From Candidatus Woesearchaeota archaeon (GTDB lineage: Archaea > Nanobdellota > Nanobdellia > Woesearchaeales > GW2011-AR4), in contig JADHVE010000003.1 in the NCBI GenBank assembly GCA_016784195.1, positions 1-37,871 of the forward strand: a stretch of 37,871 nt of DNA. The letters run 5' to 3'. The notes under the pieces were generated by a model. That model was given only the letters and a program-made list of their open reading frames with translations. It did not search any database and was not told the DNA's origin. The position numbers and the translations under genes were made by a program. Shown here piece by piece: positions 25,381 to 33,240 of the stretch (the stretch's first letter is position 1; each line of letters starts with the position of its first letter).

Positions 25381-26433
25381 CTATTGCTTCACGAATCGTA
25401 ATAATTTACCTAAGGGAATATCTGATCTCAACCCAGTACCTGAAAAATGTGTTTCACTAACCTTAAACCCTCCACGCTTTATCCTTTTAATTAATTTTTC
25501 TTTTTTCGGTATTTTTTTTATTTTATGTTTCTTAACCAACTTATGGACATCATAAAAGCCGACGGTATTTATTTTTGATTCATCTTTTATTATTTTTAAA
25601 AATTTAATTAATTCTTGGTCATATATTTTATTTTTTAATAATAATTTATAAATACAATCCACCAATTTCTTATCCCACAATTTACCTGCCCATAACGGCC
25701 CTGCTTTTTCAAAAAACCCATGCTGTTCTATAACCTTGTCAGCATCCTTTTTTCCTTTAACACACTTAAAAAATATCCTGAAATAATGATTCTTAAAATA
25801 AGAAAAAATAGGGATTAAAGCCTTTTCATACTGTGCTCCAATCAGCTGGCATTTTCTTATTAAAATCCTCAGCCCGATTTCATGCATCAATTCATTTCTT
25901 AAAGGCTCTGCCCAGTATTTCCGCCTGCAAACTTTAGGGTATGTGCCGGTTAAAGCAGCAGTATCAGTAGCAGTAACTGCTAAAATACCTTCCCTGGATA
26001 TCCTTCTGATAGCAGAATCAAGCATAAAATTGGGGCTTCCAAAAGGATCAACATCAATATAATCAAAACCTTTAGAGTTTAAAAGAAAAAGATTAGCATC
26101 TTCATTAGTTATTCTTACCTTATCTTTTATTGTTTTATTTAATAATAAATCACTTTTAATTGATTTAACAGCATCTTTTGAAATATCATTAAAGCTTATA
26201 CTTTTAATCTTATTTTTCCTTAATTCCAGTAAGAACCTGATACCTCTAATACCTGTTCCGGCTAAAGGCAGCCCAATCTGCATATCTTTTTTCCCTATAC
26301 AATTCAGCAGCAAAACAGAAATATCTCTGTTATGCGCCATTACAGGATTATAAAAAACCTCCATCTCTTTGCTTATCTTCTTTGCTTTCCTGACCTTTAT
26401 TCTGGCGTTTCCTTCTTTAATTATTTCATACAT
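25381..26433 (-). CDS. trm1: tRNA (guanine-26-N2)-dimethyltransferase
   Basis: Trm1 methylates G26 of tRNA twice using SAM. The 350-residue protein has FYNPVMAHNRDISVLLL near the start, the SAM-binding segment IRFLLELRKN, the catalytic-region motif YIDVDPFGSPNF and the signature ATDTAALTGTYPKVCRRKY. A C-terminal Trm1-specific domain follows. The mRNA starts from a TTTAAATAG box near 26458, about 25 nt from the ATG. The first repeat element lies just upstream. Confidence 0.95.
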   Translation of the reverse strand: MYEIIKEGNARIKVRKAKKISKEMEVFYNPVMAHNRDISVLLLNCIGKKDMQIGLPLAGTGIRGIRFLLELRKNKIKSISFNDISKDAVKSIKSDLLLNKTIKDKVRITNEDANLFLLNSKGFDYIDVDPFGSPNFMLDSAIRRISREGILAVTATDTAALTGTYPKVCRRKYWAEPLRNELMHEIGLRILIRKCQLIGAQYEKALIPIFSYFKNHYFRIFFKCVKGKKDADKVIEQHGFFEKAGPLWAGKLWDKKLVDCIYKLLLKNKIYDQELIKFLKIIKDESKINTVGFYDVHKLVKKHKIKKIPKKEKLIKRIKRGGFKVSETHFSGTGLRSDIPLGKLLRFVKQ

Positions 26434-26475
26434 AATAAAAAGAGCTTATTAGCCTATTTAAAATTATTTTGATTT

Positions 26476-26568
26476 TATAACAAACACATTAATCAATCGA
26501 ACATTATTATGTGTTTGTTATATTCGACGAACTAAACACTATGTTTGAATATTTAGTTCGTGCACTAT
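26476..26568 (+). repeat. Double-hairpin repeat element, copy A
   Basis: Stem 1 pairs 26476-26489 with 26509-26522 (14 perfect pairs, TATAACAAACACAT). Stem 2 pairs 26528-26536 with 26552-26560 (nine perfect pairs, CGAACTAAA). Loop 1 CGAACAT (26498-26504) can pair with loop 2 ATGTTTG (26541-26547). It lies in the divergent region between trm1 and infB; its right end, CACTATAAAA, could act as the infB TATA box. Confidence 0.8.
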
Positions 26569-26618
26569 AAAACAACAACATTTAAAAAACGCTATTGACT
26601 TCTCACTGATTGATAAAA

Positions 26619-28379
26619 ATGCCGTTAAGACAGGTCGTGGTGAGTTTTGTAGGTCATGTAGACCACGGGAAATCAAGTATCTTAGATAAAATTAGGGATA
26701 CCGCTATTGTCTCTTCTGAAGCAGGAGGCATTACCCAGGCAATCGGCGCTTCAATAATCCCTTTACAAACCATCAAAAAAATCTGCGGGCAACTGCTTAA
26801 AACCTTAAACATGGAAATCAAGATTCCCGGAATACTCGCAATAGATACTCCAGGCCATGCAGCCTTCACAAACCTGAGAAAAAGAGGAGGAAACTTGGCA
26901 GACATAGCCATATTGGTAATAGACATCCATGAGGGAATTAAGCCCCAGACACTTGAATGTATTGAAATTTTAAAGCAATACAAAACCCCTTTTTTAATAG
27001 CCTTAAACAAAATAGACTTATTATCTGGCTGGCAGCATCATGAAGGCATTTTGTTGGAAACAATAAAAAAACAATCTGCAAATATTCAGCAGTTATTAGA
27101 TAAAAAGATTTATGAGTTAGTGGGTAAATTATCAGAGCTTGGATTTAACTCAGAAAGATTTGATAGGATAGAAGATTATACAAAGCAGATTGCTATTATT
27201 CCTACTTCTGCAAAAACCGGCCAAGGCATACCTGAGCTTTTAATGTCCTTGACAGGCTTAGCCCAAAAATTTCTCGAGCAATGCCTTGAATGCAATATAA
27301 AAGGGCCTGCAAAAGGCACAGTATTAGAAATTAAAGAAGAAAAAGGCTTAGGCAAGACAATAGATGTCATAATCTATGATGGAACATTAAAGAAAAACGA
27401 CATAGTTGTTATTGGAACCCTTGATGAGCCCATTGTAACAAAAGTAAAAGCACTCCTTGAGCCAGCTCCATTAGCAGAAATGAGGGACAAAAAAAGCAAA
27501 TTCAGGCAGGTAAAAGAAGTATTTGCAGCTACTGGCGTAAAAATCTCTGCTCCGGAACTTGAAAATGCAGTAGCAGGAATGCCTTTAAGGTGCTGCAAAA
27601 AAGAAGAAATTGAAAAAATCAAAGAAGAGATCAAAAAAGAAATTTCAGAAGTCTTGATTGAAACAGAAAAAGAAGGCATCATACTAAAAGCAGATTCTTT
27701 AGGCTCTTTAGAAGCCCTGATAAAGCTGTCAAAAGAAAAAAACATACCTATAAGAAAAGCTACTATTGGAAACATCTCAAAAAAAGATTTGTCAGATGCC
27801 GAATCAATCTGCAAAAAAGATCCCTTAAAAGCAGCTGTTCTAGGCTTTAATGTAAAAGATGATTCAAAAACATGCATTGAGAATGTAAAGGTAATAACCT
27901 CAGATATAATATACAAGCTCATAGAGGATTTTGAAAAATGGCGGGAAGGGGAAATAAAAAAACAGCAAGGCAAAGCCCTCGAACTTTTGGTAAGGCCATG
28001 CAAAATGCAGATAATGAGGGGCTATATATTCAGGCAGAACAACCCCGCTGTTGTGGGAGTTGATATCTTATCAGGAACACTAAAAGCAAACACGCCTTTA
28101 ATGAATCAAAACGGCAACGAACTAACAGAGGCCAAAAGTATACAGCTGGAGCAAAAAAACATAGACAAAGCAGAAAAGGGCAAGCAGGTAGCTGTTTCTT
28201 TGCCTAATGTGACTGTTGGCAGGCAGATAAATGAAGGAGATATATTGTATAGTGCAGTACCAGAAGAAGATTTCAGAAAACTAAAGGACTTAAAAGACCA
28301 GCTAAGCCAGGAAGAAATAGCAATATTGAAGGAAATAGCAGAAATTAAAAGAAAAGACAACGTGGTTTGGGGAATTTAA
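26619..28379 (+). CDS. infB: Translation initiation factor aIF5B
   Basis: aIF5B is the GTPase that promotes ribosomal-subunit joining and initiator tRNA placement. The 586-residue protein has the G1 motif GHVDHGKSS, G3 DTPGHAAFT and G4 NKID, followed by domains II to IV in the archaeal/eukaryotic order. The length fits archaeal aIF5B rather than bacterial IF2. The ATG at 26619 opens MPLRQVVVSFVGHVDHGK; a TTG nine nt earlier is rejected. The 5' region includes repeat element copy A. Confidence 0.95.
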   Translation: MPLRQVVVSFVGHVDHGKSSILDKIRDTAIVSSEAGGITQAIGASIIPLQTIKKICGQLLKTLNMEIKIPGILAIDTPGHAAFTNLRKRGGNLADIAILVIDIHEGIKPQTLECIEILKQYKTPFLIALNKIDLLSGWQHHEGILLETIKKQSANIQQLLDKKIYELVGKLSELGFNSERFDRIEDYTKQIAIIPTSAKTGQGIPELLMSLTGLAQKFLEQCLECNIKGPAKGTVLEIKEEKGLGKTIDVIIYDGTLKKNDIVVIGTLDEPIVTKVKALLEPAPLAEMRDKKSKFRQVKEVFAATGVKISAPELENAVAGMPLRCCKKEEIEKIKEEIKKEISEVLIETEKEGIILKADSLGSLEALIKLSKEKNIPIRKATIGNISKKDLSDAESICKKDPLKAAVLGFNVKDDSKTCIENVKVITSDIIYKLIEDFEKWREGEIKKQQGKALELLVRPCKMQIMRGYIFRQNNPAVVGVDILSGTLKANTPLMNQNGNELTEAKSIQLEQKNIDKAEKGKQVAVSLPNVTVGRQINEGDILYSAVPEEDFRKLKDLKDQLSQEEIAILKEIAEIKRKDNVVWGI

Positions 28380-28390
28380 TGAACCAGATA

Positions 28391-28427
28391 AACCCTCTGA
28401 GGCTTTACCGCTGAGGGTTAAAATTTT
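28391..28427 (+). terminator. Hairpin plus T-run after infB
   Basis: AACCCTC (28391-28397) pairs with GAGGGTT (28413-28419), with further pairs in the interior, followed by TAAAATTTTTG. It lies 12 nt after the infB stop codon. Confidence 0.5.
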
Positions 28428-28442
28428 TGATTAAATATTAAA

Positions 28443-28895
28443 ATGCAGAATTTAACAATTTTGAATAAAAAACAGGCAAAAGAAATTCTGAAATTGATTA
28501 AAAAACAATTCAATGCAGATTTTAAGTCAGACTATGCTTTCCTAAAAAACGAAAAAGAGAAAATATACTTGATTCATAAAGATATTTCAGTAATTAATAT
28601 TGAAAAGTTAAGAATCAATTCTTTCGGCATGTATTTTGCGCAAATAAGAAACAATGAAATAAGGCTCAGTATAGAAGGCTCACAGCTAATAGGCCCAAAA
28701 GCAGATAAAAACATTTTAGAGATAGATGAAAAACAAACAAAAGAATGGATGGCTGGAACTGATTTGGAGATTGAAGGAGATTATTCTGGATTTGTATTAG
28801 TTAAGCATAATAAAGATTTCTTAGGCTGCGGAAAAGCAAGAGATGGGAAAGTTTTTAATTTTGTAGGGAAAGCCAGGAGAATAACTACAACTTAA
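28443..28895 (+). CDS. PUA-domain RNA-binding protein
   Basis: The 150-residue protein has an N-terminal alpha/beta pre-PUA part (about 1-75) and a C-terminal PUA domain (about 80-150) with EWMAGTDLEIEGDYSGFVLV and the closing GCGKARDGKVFNFVGKARR. It resembles the C-terminal modules of archaeal NIP7- and RsmF-type proteins, without a methyltransferase domain. A role in rRNA or tRNA modification or ribosome assembly is likely. Its 3' end overlaps the convergent gene by 11 bp. Confidence 0.82.
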   Translation: MQNLTILNKKQAKEILKLIKKQFNADFKSDYAFLKNEKEKIYLIHKDISVINIEKLRINSFGMYFAQIRNNEIRLSIEGSQLIGPKADKNILEIDEKQTKEWMAGTDLEIEGDYSGFVLVKHNKDFLGCGKARDGKVFNFVGKARRITTT

Positions 28896-30174
28896 TTGGT
28901 TCTGTTAATTCTTGTCTCCCAAATAAACTTTCTAAATTTCTTTTGTAATCATCAATAAATTCTTGTTTACTCAATTGCGAATTGCCTTGGTCACTCATCT
29001 TCACTTTCCCCCCTAATTGTTTTTCTTTGTAAAGCCCATGTCTCGCATTACTTGCTGTATCAATATAGCCGTAATGATATTGCTCTTTATCAAAAATTTG
29101 TATCTCTCTTGTTACTTTTCCTGTTCTCATGGTTGAAGTACTTACAACCACTTTAATCATCTTGAAACCATTAGGTTTAGGTGAAGCATACAGATCCCTA
29201 GTTAATAACCACTCTAAATCCAAATTGCCCAATTTAGGAGATTTTTTTAAATAGTCTCCAAATTCTCTAACTTCTTTCTCATCAGCAAGGATTACTCTAT
29301 TCGCTGTCCAATCGTTTATTGGATACTCTTTAGGGTATGTTTCCCAGGGGCATGTTGTTTTAAAATCAAATTTTTTTATTAATTTGGCTGTTAGTGTTTG
29401 TTTCAACCTCGAACTCATAAATCGGAAATTCGATCCTCGATATTCTTCAGCAGTAGGCGATTTAACATCTTCTAAAACTATGTTACCTTCATTCCTGGAA
29501 AGCATCAATCTGGATGCTTCCTTTAAAGTTCCATCATTTTCATCTTTAATATATTTCAATACTAAACCGCTCTGGACTGGTGAGATCATAGGCACTAATT
29601 TTTTCATTATTATTTGTCCATCTTCACCAATATAGTCTTGTATCTCATCTTCCTCAAAATAAAAAAACTTGGAGGTATTTATCCCAAACGAAGAGCTTTT
29701 CCTTAAAATATCAACCCCTCCAGAGTCTATGTTTCCTTGGTGATTATCAAATGCAGTCCTTACCATTTTCCTAGTCACATATTCATCTATAGTAGAGTAT
29801 CCTGATTGTTTTGTGTGTAAATAGTGTTCCCTATTACCGCTCAAATCTATTGGTAAAACCGTTTTAATATTCTCTTCTCCATAGAAAGTCCCCCCCACTA
29901 GCATAACAATCCTTTTTTTCTTTCTACCAAAAATCTGATTGTACAAACTTTGCGAAAATTCATACGTTGAAGTATCTAATATTTTTCTTTTCTTTTTAAT
30001 TTCATCTCTTGCTTTTTTCATATCCTCTTTAGAAATCTTGTATGTTAACCCTCTTTGAAAATTATTTTTCATATCCCTTACTATATCCCTAGCTTTTGAA
30101 TTCTTACCTTTATAGAAACTTTTCCCAAAATAAAAATCCATCAGGTTATGTTCTTTATTGTAAGATTGGACCAT
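28885..30174 (-). CDS. RelA/SpoT synthetase-like nucleotidyltransferase (putative alarmone synthetase)
   Basis: The C-terminal half of this 429-residue protein (about 250-386) reads as a divergent RelA/SpoT synthetase domain. RLKQTLTAKLIKK (256-268) is the basic ATP-binding segment, YPINDWTANRVIL carries D288 (the metal-binding Asp of the family's DLxAxR block), DLYASPKPNGFKMIKVVV matches the PKxNGYxSxH loop with Phe for Tyr, and REIQIFDKEQYH carries E358 of the vExQIRT motif. The N-terminal 240 residues are unrecognised. It is not fused to a hydrolase, ACT or TGS domain. A separate HD hydrolase of the same superfamily lies 615 nt upstream. (p)ppGpp or related pyrophosphoryl-transfer activity is inferred, not shown. 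Confidence 0.7.
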   Translation of the reverse strand: MVQSYNKEHNLMDFYFGKSFYKGKNSKARDIVRDMKNNFQRGLTYKISKEDMKKARDEIKKKRKILDTSTYEFSQSLYNQIFGRKKKRIVMLVGGTFYGEENIKTVLPIDLSGNREHYLHTKQSGYSTIDEYVTRKMVRTAFDNHQGNIDSGGVDILRKSSSFGINTSKFFYFEEDEIQDYIGEDGQIIMKKLVPMISPVQSGLVLKYIKDENDGTLKEASRLMLSRNEGNIVLEDVKSPTAEEYRGSNFRFMSSRLKQTLTAKLIKKFDFKTTCPWETYPKEYPINDWTANRVILADEKEVREFGDYLKKSPKLGNLDLEWLLTRDLYASPKPNGFKMIKVVVSTSTMRTGKVTREIQIFDKEQYHYGYIDTASNARHGLYKEKQLGGKVKMSDQGNSQLSKQEFIDDYKRNLESLFGRQELTEPIKL

Positions 30175-30198
30175 TTTATTCAGTTAGTAAATTTTTTA

Positions 30199-30290
30199 TC
30201 TAGCAAACACATTAATTAATCAAATATTATTATGTGTTTGTTATACCCTCCGAACTAAACACCATATTTAAATATTTAGTTTGTTCACTA
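30199..30290 (+). repeat. Double-hairpin repeat element, copy B
   Basis: Stem 1 pairs 30201-30212 with 30232-30243 (12 pairs, one G-T). Stem 2 pairs 30251-30259 with 30275-30283 (nine pairs, one G-T). The loops hold AAATAT and ATATTT, which differ from copies A and C but remain complementary. It lies between the synthetase-like gene and the 123-aa gene, whose stop codon is in the last bases of the element. Confidence 0.78.
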
Positions 30291-30659
30291 TATTTTGTTA
30301 AAATCTCCTAAAACTTGGTTTACAACCTGCCCATAATTTTCGAGAATACTTTCTAAAGGAATATCTTTTTTTGTTTGAAACAGCAAAATTTGCTGAATCA
30401 TTTTTGCAACATCTGCTTCCTTTACATTTTTTGTTGTAACGGGGTCATTTTCCCCTGCAATTAATGGGTTTACATGTTGTTGTTCAGTATTTGGCATCCA
30501 TCCCAATCTACTATACCCATCTGTTGAAATAAGGGTGTAAAATGAATAAAAATCTCTATCAGGCAAGTCATTTGACCGGCCATATAAATGGATCTCATAC
30601 GTTTTCATTTCTTGGTAGGCTGGTTTTTGATTCTCTAATTGTTTCAATTTAACCTCCAT
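30288..30659 (-). CDS. Hypothetical protein in the alarmone locus
   Basis: The 123-residue protein has no transmembrane segment or signal peptide and no recognised motif. Residues about 22-55 are probably beta-rich (YEIHLYGRSN, DFYSFYTLIS) and the last 45 are helical (VAKMIQQILLFQTKK). It has its own TATA-like box (TTTATATAG near 30684), giving a leaderless start. It lies between the HD hydrolase and the synthetase-like gene on the same strand, so a regulatory or antitoxin role is possible, on position alone. Its stop overlaps repeat copy B. Confidence 0.65.
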   Translation of the reverse strand: MEVKLKQLENQKPAYQEMKTYEIHLYGRSNDLPDRDFYSFYTLISTDGYSRLGWMPNTEQQHVNPLIAGENDPVTTKNVKEADVAKMIQQILLFQTKKDIPLESILENYGQVVNQVLGDFNKI

Positions 30660-30788
30660 TTAGTCATCAGATATAAACTACTATATAAACCTTTCTAATT
30701 TCTCCACTACCTAGTAGTTAATAATAACTCTAAGCCCTATACCTCTTAAGATCTATATTTTTTGCAAATACAGCCCCAACTTAAGAAA

Positions 30789-32117
30789 TTAGTCAGACTC
30801 TAACATATTTCTAAAGTCCTCAGCAGTCTTATCTTTTAGATTAATCAGGCTAAAATTTTTGATAATCTGCTCAGATTTTAATATAGATTCCAATAATATC
30901 AAATCCTGATACTGAGTTAAGTAATCATCTTCTGCAACTAATCCTTCTTTGTTGTCCAGCAACATCCTCATATACCTGTAAATAGTTCCATCAAATATGT
31001 TGCCGTTTCCACCCAGGGTTGTATTTAGAAAATCTTTTGTACCTTTGTAATCAATTAGTTTTTCATCAAGTCTCTTTCTATCTTCTTTGCTTATCAAGTC
31101 TCTTTTACATAAATAAGTAATATCCTTCTTGCATTGTTTCAAAGCCTCAGTTCTTAGTTCGCCAGCTTGTGTTGATATCTTGTGTAGGTAATCCTTCTTA
31201 ATTTTTGTTTCCTTGACACTCGCTTCATGAATTATCACCAGACTTTTCCATTCTGCAAAAAGTCTGTTTGGAATTCCAAAATAGTCTCTGGGCATGTCTT
31301 TTAAGTTTGATAAGTCATCTGCAATCTTGCAATGGATTGTTCTCCTCTTGATTCTTTCAATATCATTTTTAACCAAAAGTTTTGAATTCACATGTCTCTC
31401 ATATTCTTTTATAAATTGCGATTTATCCTTAATATCTTTAAAATTCCCATAGAATGGCAATACATCAACAGGAGTTATTTCGGTGATAAATCCACTCTCA
31501 GGCATAGTAAAATAGAATATTTGGTCATAAAGGTACCTCAAATGAGTATTGTTAGAATCTCTGGTGAGATTCTTGATAATAGTCATGATTATCTTAATAT
31601 CCTTATAAAATAAGTCCTTATTCTCAATTTTCTTATTATTTTTAACAAAATTATAGAATTCAAGCCCAATAGAGTAAAAAATAGCATTTACTTTGCCCCT
31701 ATAGGCAGGATCACTCGTTTTCAATTCCTTTTCTGCTCTCTCTTCTATAATATCATGCAACATCTCTGCGATATAAGCAGTATACCCCACCTGATAACCA
31801 TTCAATAAAGATGTTGCGCTAGTAGGATGGCTGATATAGGGTTTATTAGTTTTCCTTTTATGGCCTCTATGACCTGCAATAGAATATGCTCTTCCAAATT
31901 TCATCATCTCCACTATATCTTCAATAGAGCGTTCTGCCTTAAGACCTTCATCATGACTTTCCTTAACATGGGGGATGTAATGATCAGTTACATACTTTTC
32001 TAAACCTCTATTTTCCTTATCAAATACTGCATAGACTATATTTGAAATATATTTTCCCTTATCTCCCAATATCCTCCCCTCCATTTCCAATAATCCTACT
32101 AATTCTGTTAAGCCCAC
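30789..32117 (-). CDS. RelA/SpoT-type HD phosphohydrolase (putative alarmone hydrolase)
   Basis: The N-terminal half (about 70-275) of this 442-residue protein carries the HD motifs of RelA/SpoT hydrolase domains in order: GHKRKTNKPYISHP (R88, H97), EMLHDIIEER (H121, D122, E125) and IHCKIADDLSNLKDM (D267, N271). These are the Mn-binding and catalytic positions of SpoT-type (p)ppGpp hydrolases. The C-terminal 165 residues are helical and unrecognised. No synthetase, TGS or ACT domain is present. The start is GTG at 32117; an ATG at 32084 is an alternative. A TATA-like box at 32226-32233 implies a leader of about 80 nt. Confidence 0.85.
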   Translation of the reverse strand: MGLTELVGLLEMEGRILGDKGKYISNIVYAVFDKENRGLEKYVTDHYIPHVKESHDEGLKAERSIEDIVEMMKFGRAYSIAGHRGHKRKTNKPYISHPTSATSLLNGYQVGYTAYIAEMLHDIIEERAEKELKTSDPAYRGKVNAIFYSIGLEFYNFVKNNKKIENKDLFYKDIKIIMTIIKNLTRDSNNTHLRYLYDQIFYFTMPESGFITEITPVDVLPFYGNFKDIKDKSQFIKEYERHVNSKLLVKNDIERIKRRTIHCKIADDLSNLKDMPRDYFGIPNRLFAEWKSLVIIHEASVKETKIKKDYLHKISTQAGELRTEALKQCKKDITYLCKRDLISKEDRKRLDEKLIDYKGTKDFLNTTLGGNGNIFDGTIYRYMRMLLDNKEGLVAEDDYLTQYQDLILLESILKSEQIIKNFSLINLKDKTAEDFRNMLESD

Positions 32118-32307
32118 CCATTAATCCATATCCTAAGTCCATCCTTTTGTACATTTTTCAACCTATTATCATTATTTCAAAAAATAAAGAAAAAACCCCT
32201 TTTTACAGGTAGTACTCATTTCTAATATAAATACTTAACTAAAAATCAATTTCAGTTTATCCTCTGCTATTCAACCAGATACCTTAGAAATAAAACCCAA
32301 TTTTGTT

Positions 32308-32400
32308 TATATAACCCTCGCATTGATTAATCGAACATGATTATGCGTTTGGTATATTCAACGAACTAAACAAAATGTTCGGATATTTAGTTCGTTCGCT
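32308..32400 (+). repeat. Double-hairpin repeat element, copy C
   Basis: Stem 2 pairs 32362-32370 with 32386-32394 (nine perfect pairs). Stem 1 is weaker, with 10 of 14 positions pairing between 32310-32323 and 32343-32356, but an A-T pair of copy A is replaced by G-C. Loops CGAACAT (32332-32338) and ATGTTCG (32375-32381) are perfectly complementary. It ends 4 nt before the DUF371 stop. The rest of the 288-nt gap from 32118 holds only the HD-gene promoter region. Confidence 0.75.
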
Positions 32401-32405
32401 ACAAT

Positions 32406-32822
32406 TTATTGCTTAATTTCAATACTGATCTCTTGTGAAGAATTCCTTAAGATTTCAGTAAACTCCTTGCATAACTCCCAAGCACCCTTGTCAGCCCTAA
32501 CGCCAAAAGTCCTCTCATCCCTAAAATCACTTTTCCTGATAACCATCTCTCTGTCAGAATTAAACTCAGGATTAATCTCCGCAACAATCTCTTCTTTTAT
32601 TATTTTATTATTTACTTTATCTTTCAATCCAATAATAATCTCTATCTTATTATTTTTTAATGATTTAATAAATTTTTTTAATTGAATCAAAAAAAAATCA
32701 GCATTAACCCCTATAATACAATCCCCCCTTAAACTTAAATTCTTATCTTTAGTAAATTCTAATGTAGTCTTATGTTTTGCAGTTATATTCGGATGTCCAT
32801 AAGCCTTAAATTTATATTGCAT
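32406..32822 (-). CDS. DUF371 family protein
   Basis: The 138-residue protein matches archaeal DUF371: the opening YKFKAYGHPNITAKHKTTLE, then LSLRGDCIIGVNAD, a central basic region, and FGVRADKGAWELCKEF near the end. The family is widespread in archaea and of unknown function; it is probably cytoplasmic. Repeat copy C lies immediately downstream. Confidence 0.92.
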   Translation of the reverse strand: MQYKFKAYGHPNITAKHKTTLEFTKDKNLSLRGDCIIGVNADFFLIQLKKFIKSLKNNKIEIIIGLKDKVNNKIIKEEIVAEINPEFNSDREMVIRKSDFRDERTFGVRADKGAWELCKEFTEILRNSSQEISIEIKQ

Positions 32823-32909
32823 TTTATTATTTGATTCCTAAATCCTAGATTGAAACTAACCAAGTTTACTTAACCTGGAATATAAAAATTAAAAAGAATG
32901 ATTAACTTT

Positions 32910-33155
32910 CTACCTCAGCATATCCTCTATAGGCCTATCTGATTTTTTAGCAGTTTTAGCAGATTTCTGAGCTTCTTTAGCAACCTTCTCCAAATCTACC
33001 CCTAGTTCATTTAAGCCCTTGATATGCATCTGCATCAATTGCTCTACTATCTGGAGTATCTTCATCATTTCTTCTCTTTCCTTAGCCAGTGTTGTCAGAG
33101 CACCTTTATGAAATCCAACTTGTTCATCCTTATTAACATCCTGTTTTTTTGTCAT
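32910..33155 (-). CDS. Small helical hypothetical protein
   Basis: The 81-residue protein is predicted to be nearly all helix, with an amphipathic segment around KGALTTLAKEREEMMKILQI and a Lys/Ala-rich end. There is no signal peptide or Cys motif. A GGTGAT ribosome-binding site lies 3 nt before the ATG, and a TATA-like box near 33205 gives a short leader. It is divergent from the asparagine-synthetase-like gene. The function is unknown. Confidence 0.7.
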   Translation of the reverse strand: MTKKQDVNKDEQVGFHKGALTTLAKEREEMMKILQIVEQLMQMHIKGLNELGVDLEKVAKEAQKSAKTAKKSDRPIEDMLR

Positions 33156-33240
33156 ATTATCACCATTTAATCCGATATGTGTATATTATTGTTACTTGTT
33201 TTTAAATATTTTTATAAATAAACAATAAGTTCCATTGATA

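Noticed and set aside
27374-28003. Minus-strand frame of 209 codons inside infB
   Set aside because: It lies fully inside the well-supported infB gene and has Ser/Phe-rich antisense composition.
26476-32402. CRISPR array from the three repeats
   Set aside because: The copies are about 90 bp long, 2 to 4 kb apart, diverged and separated by genes, so they are not an array.
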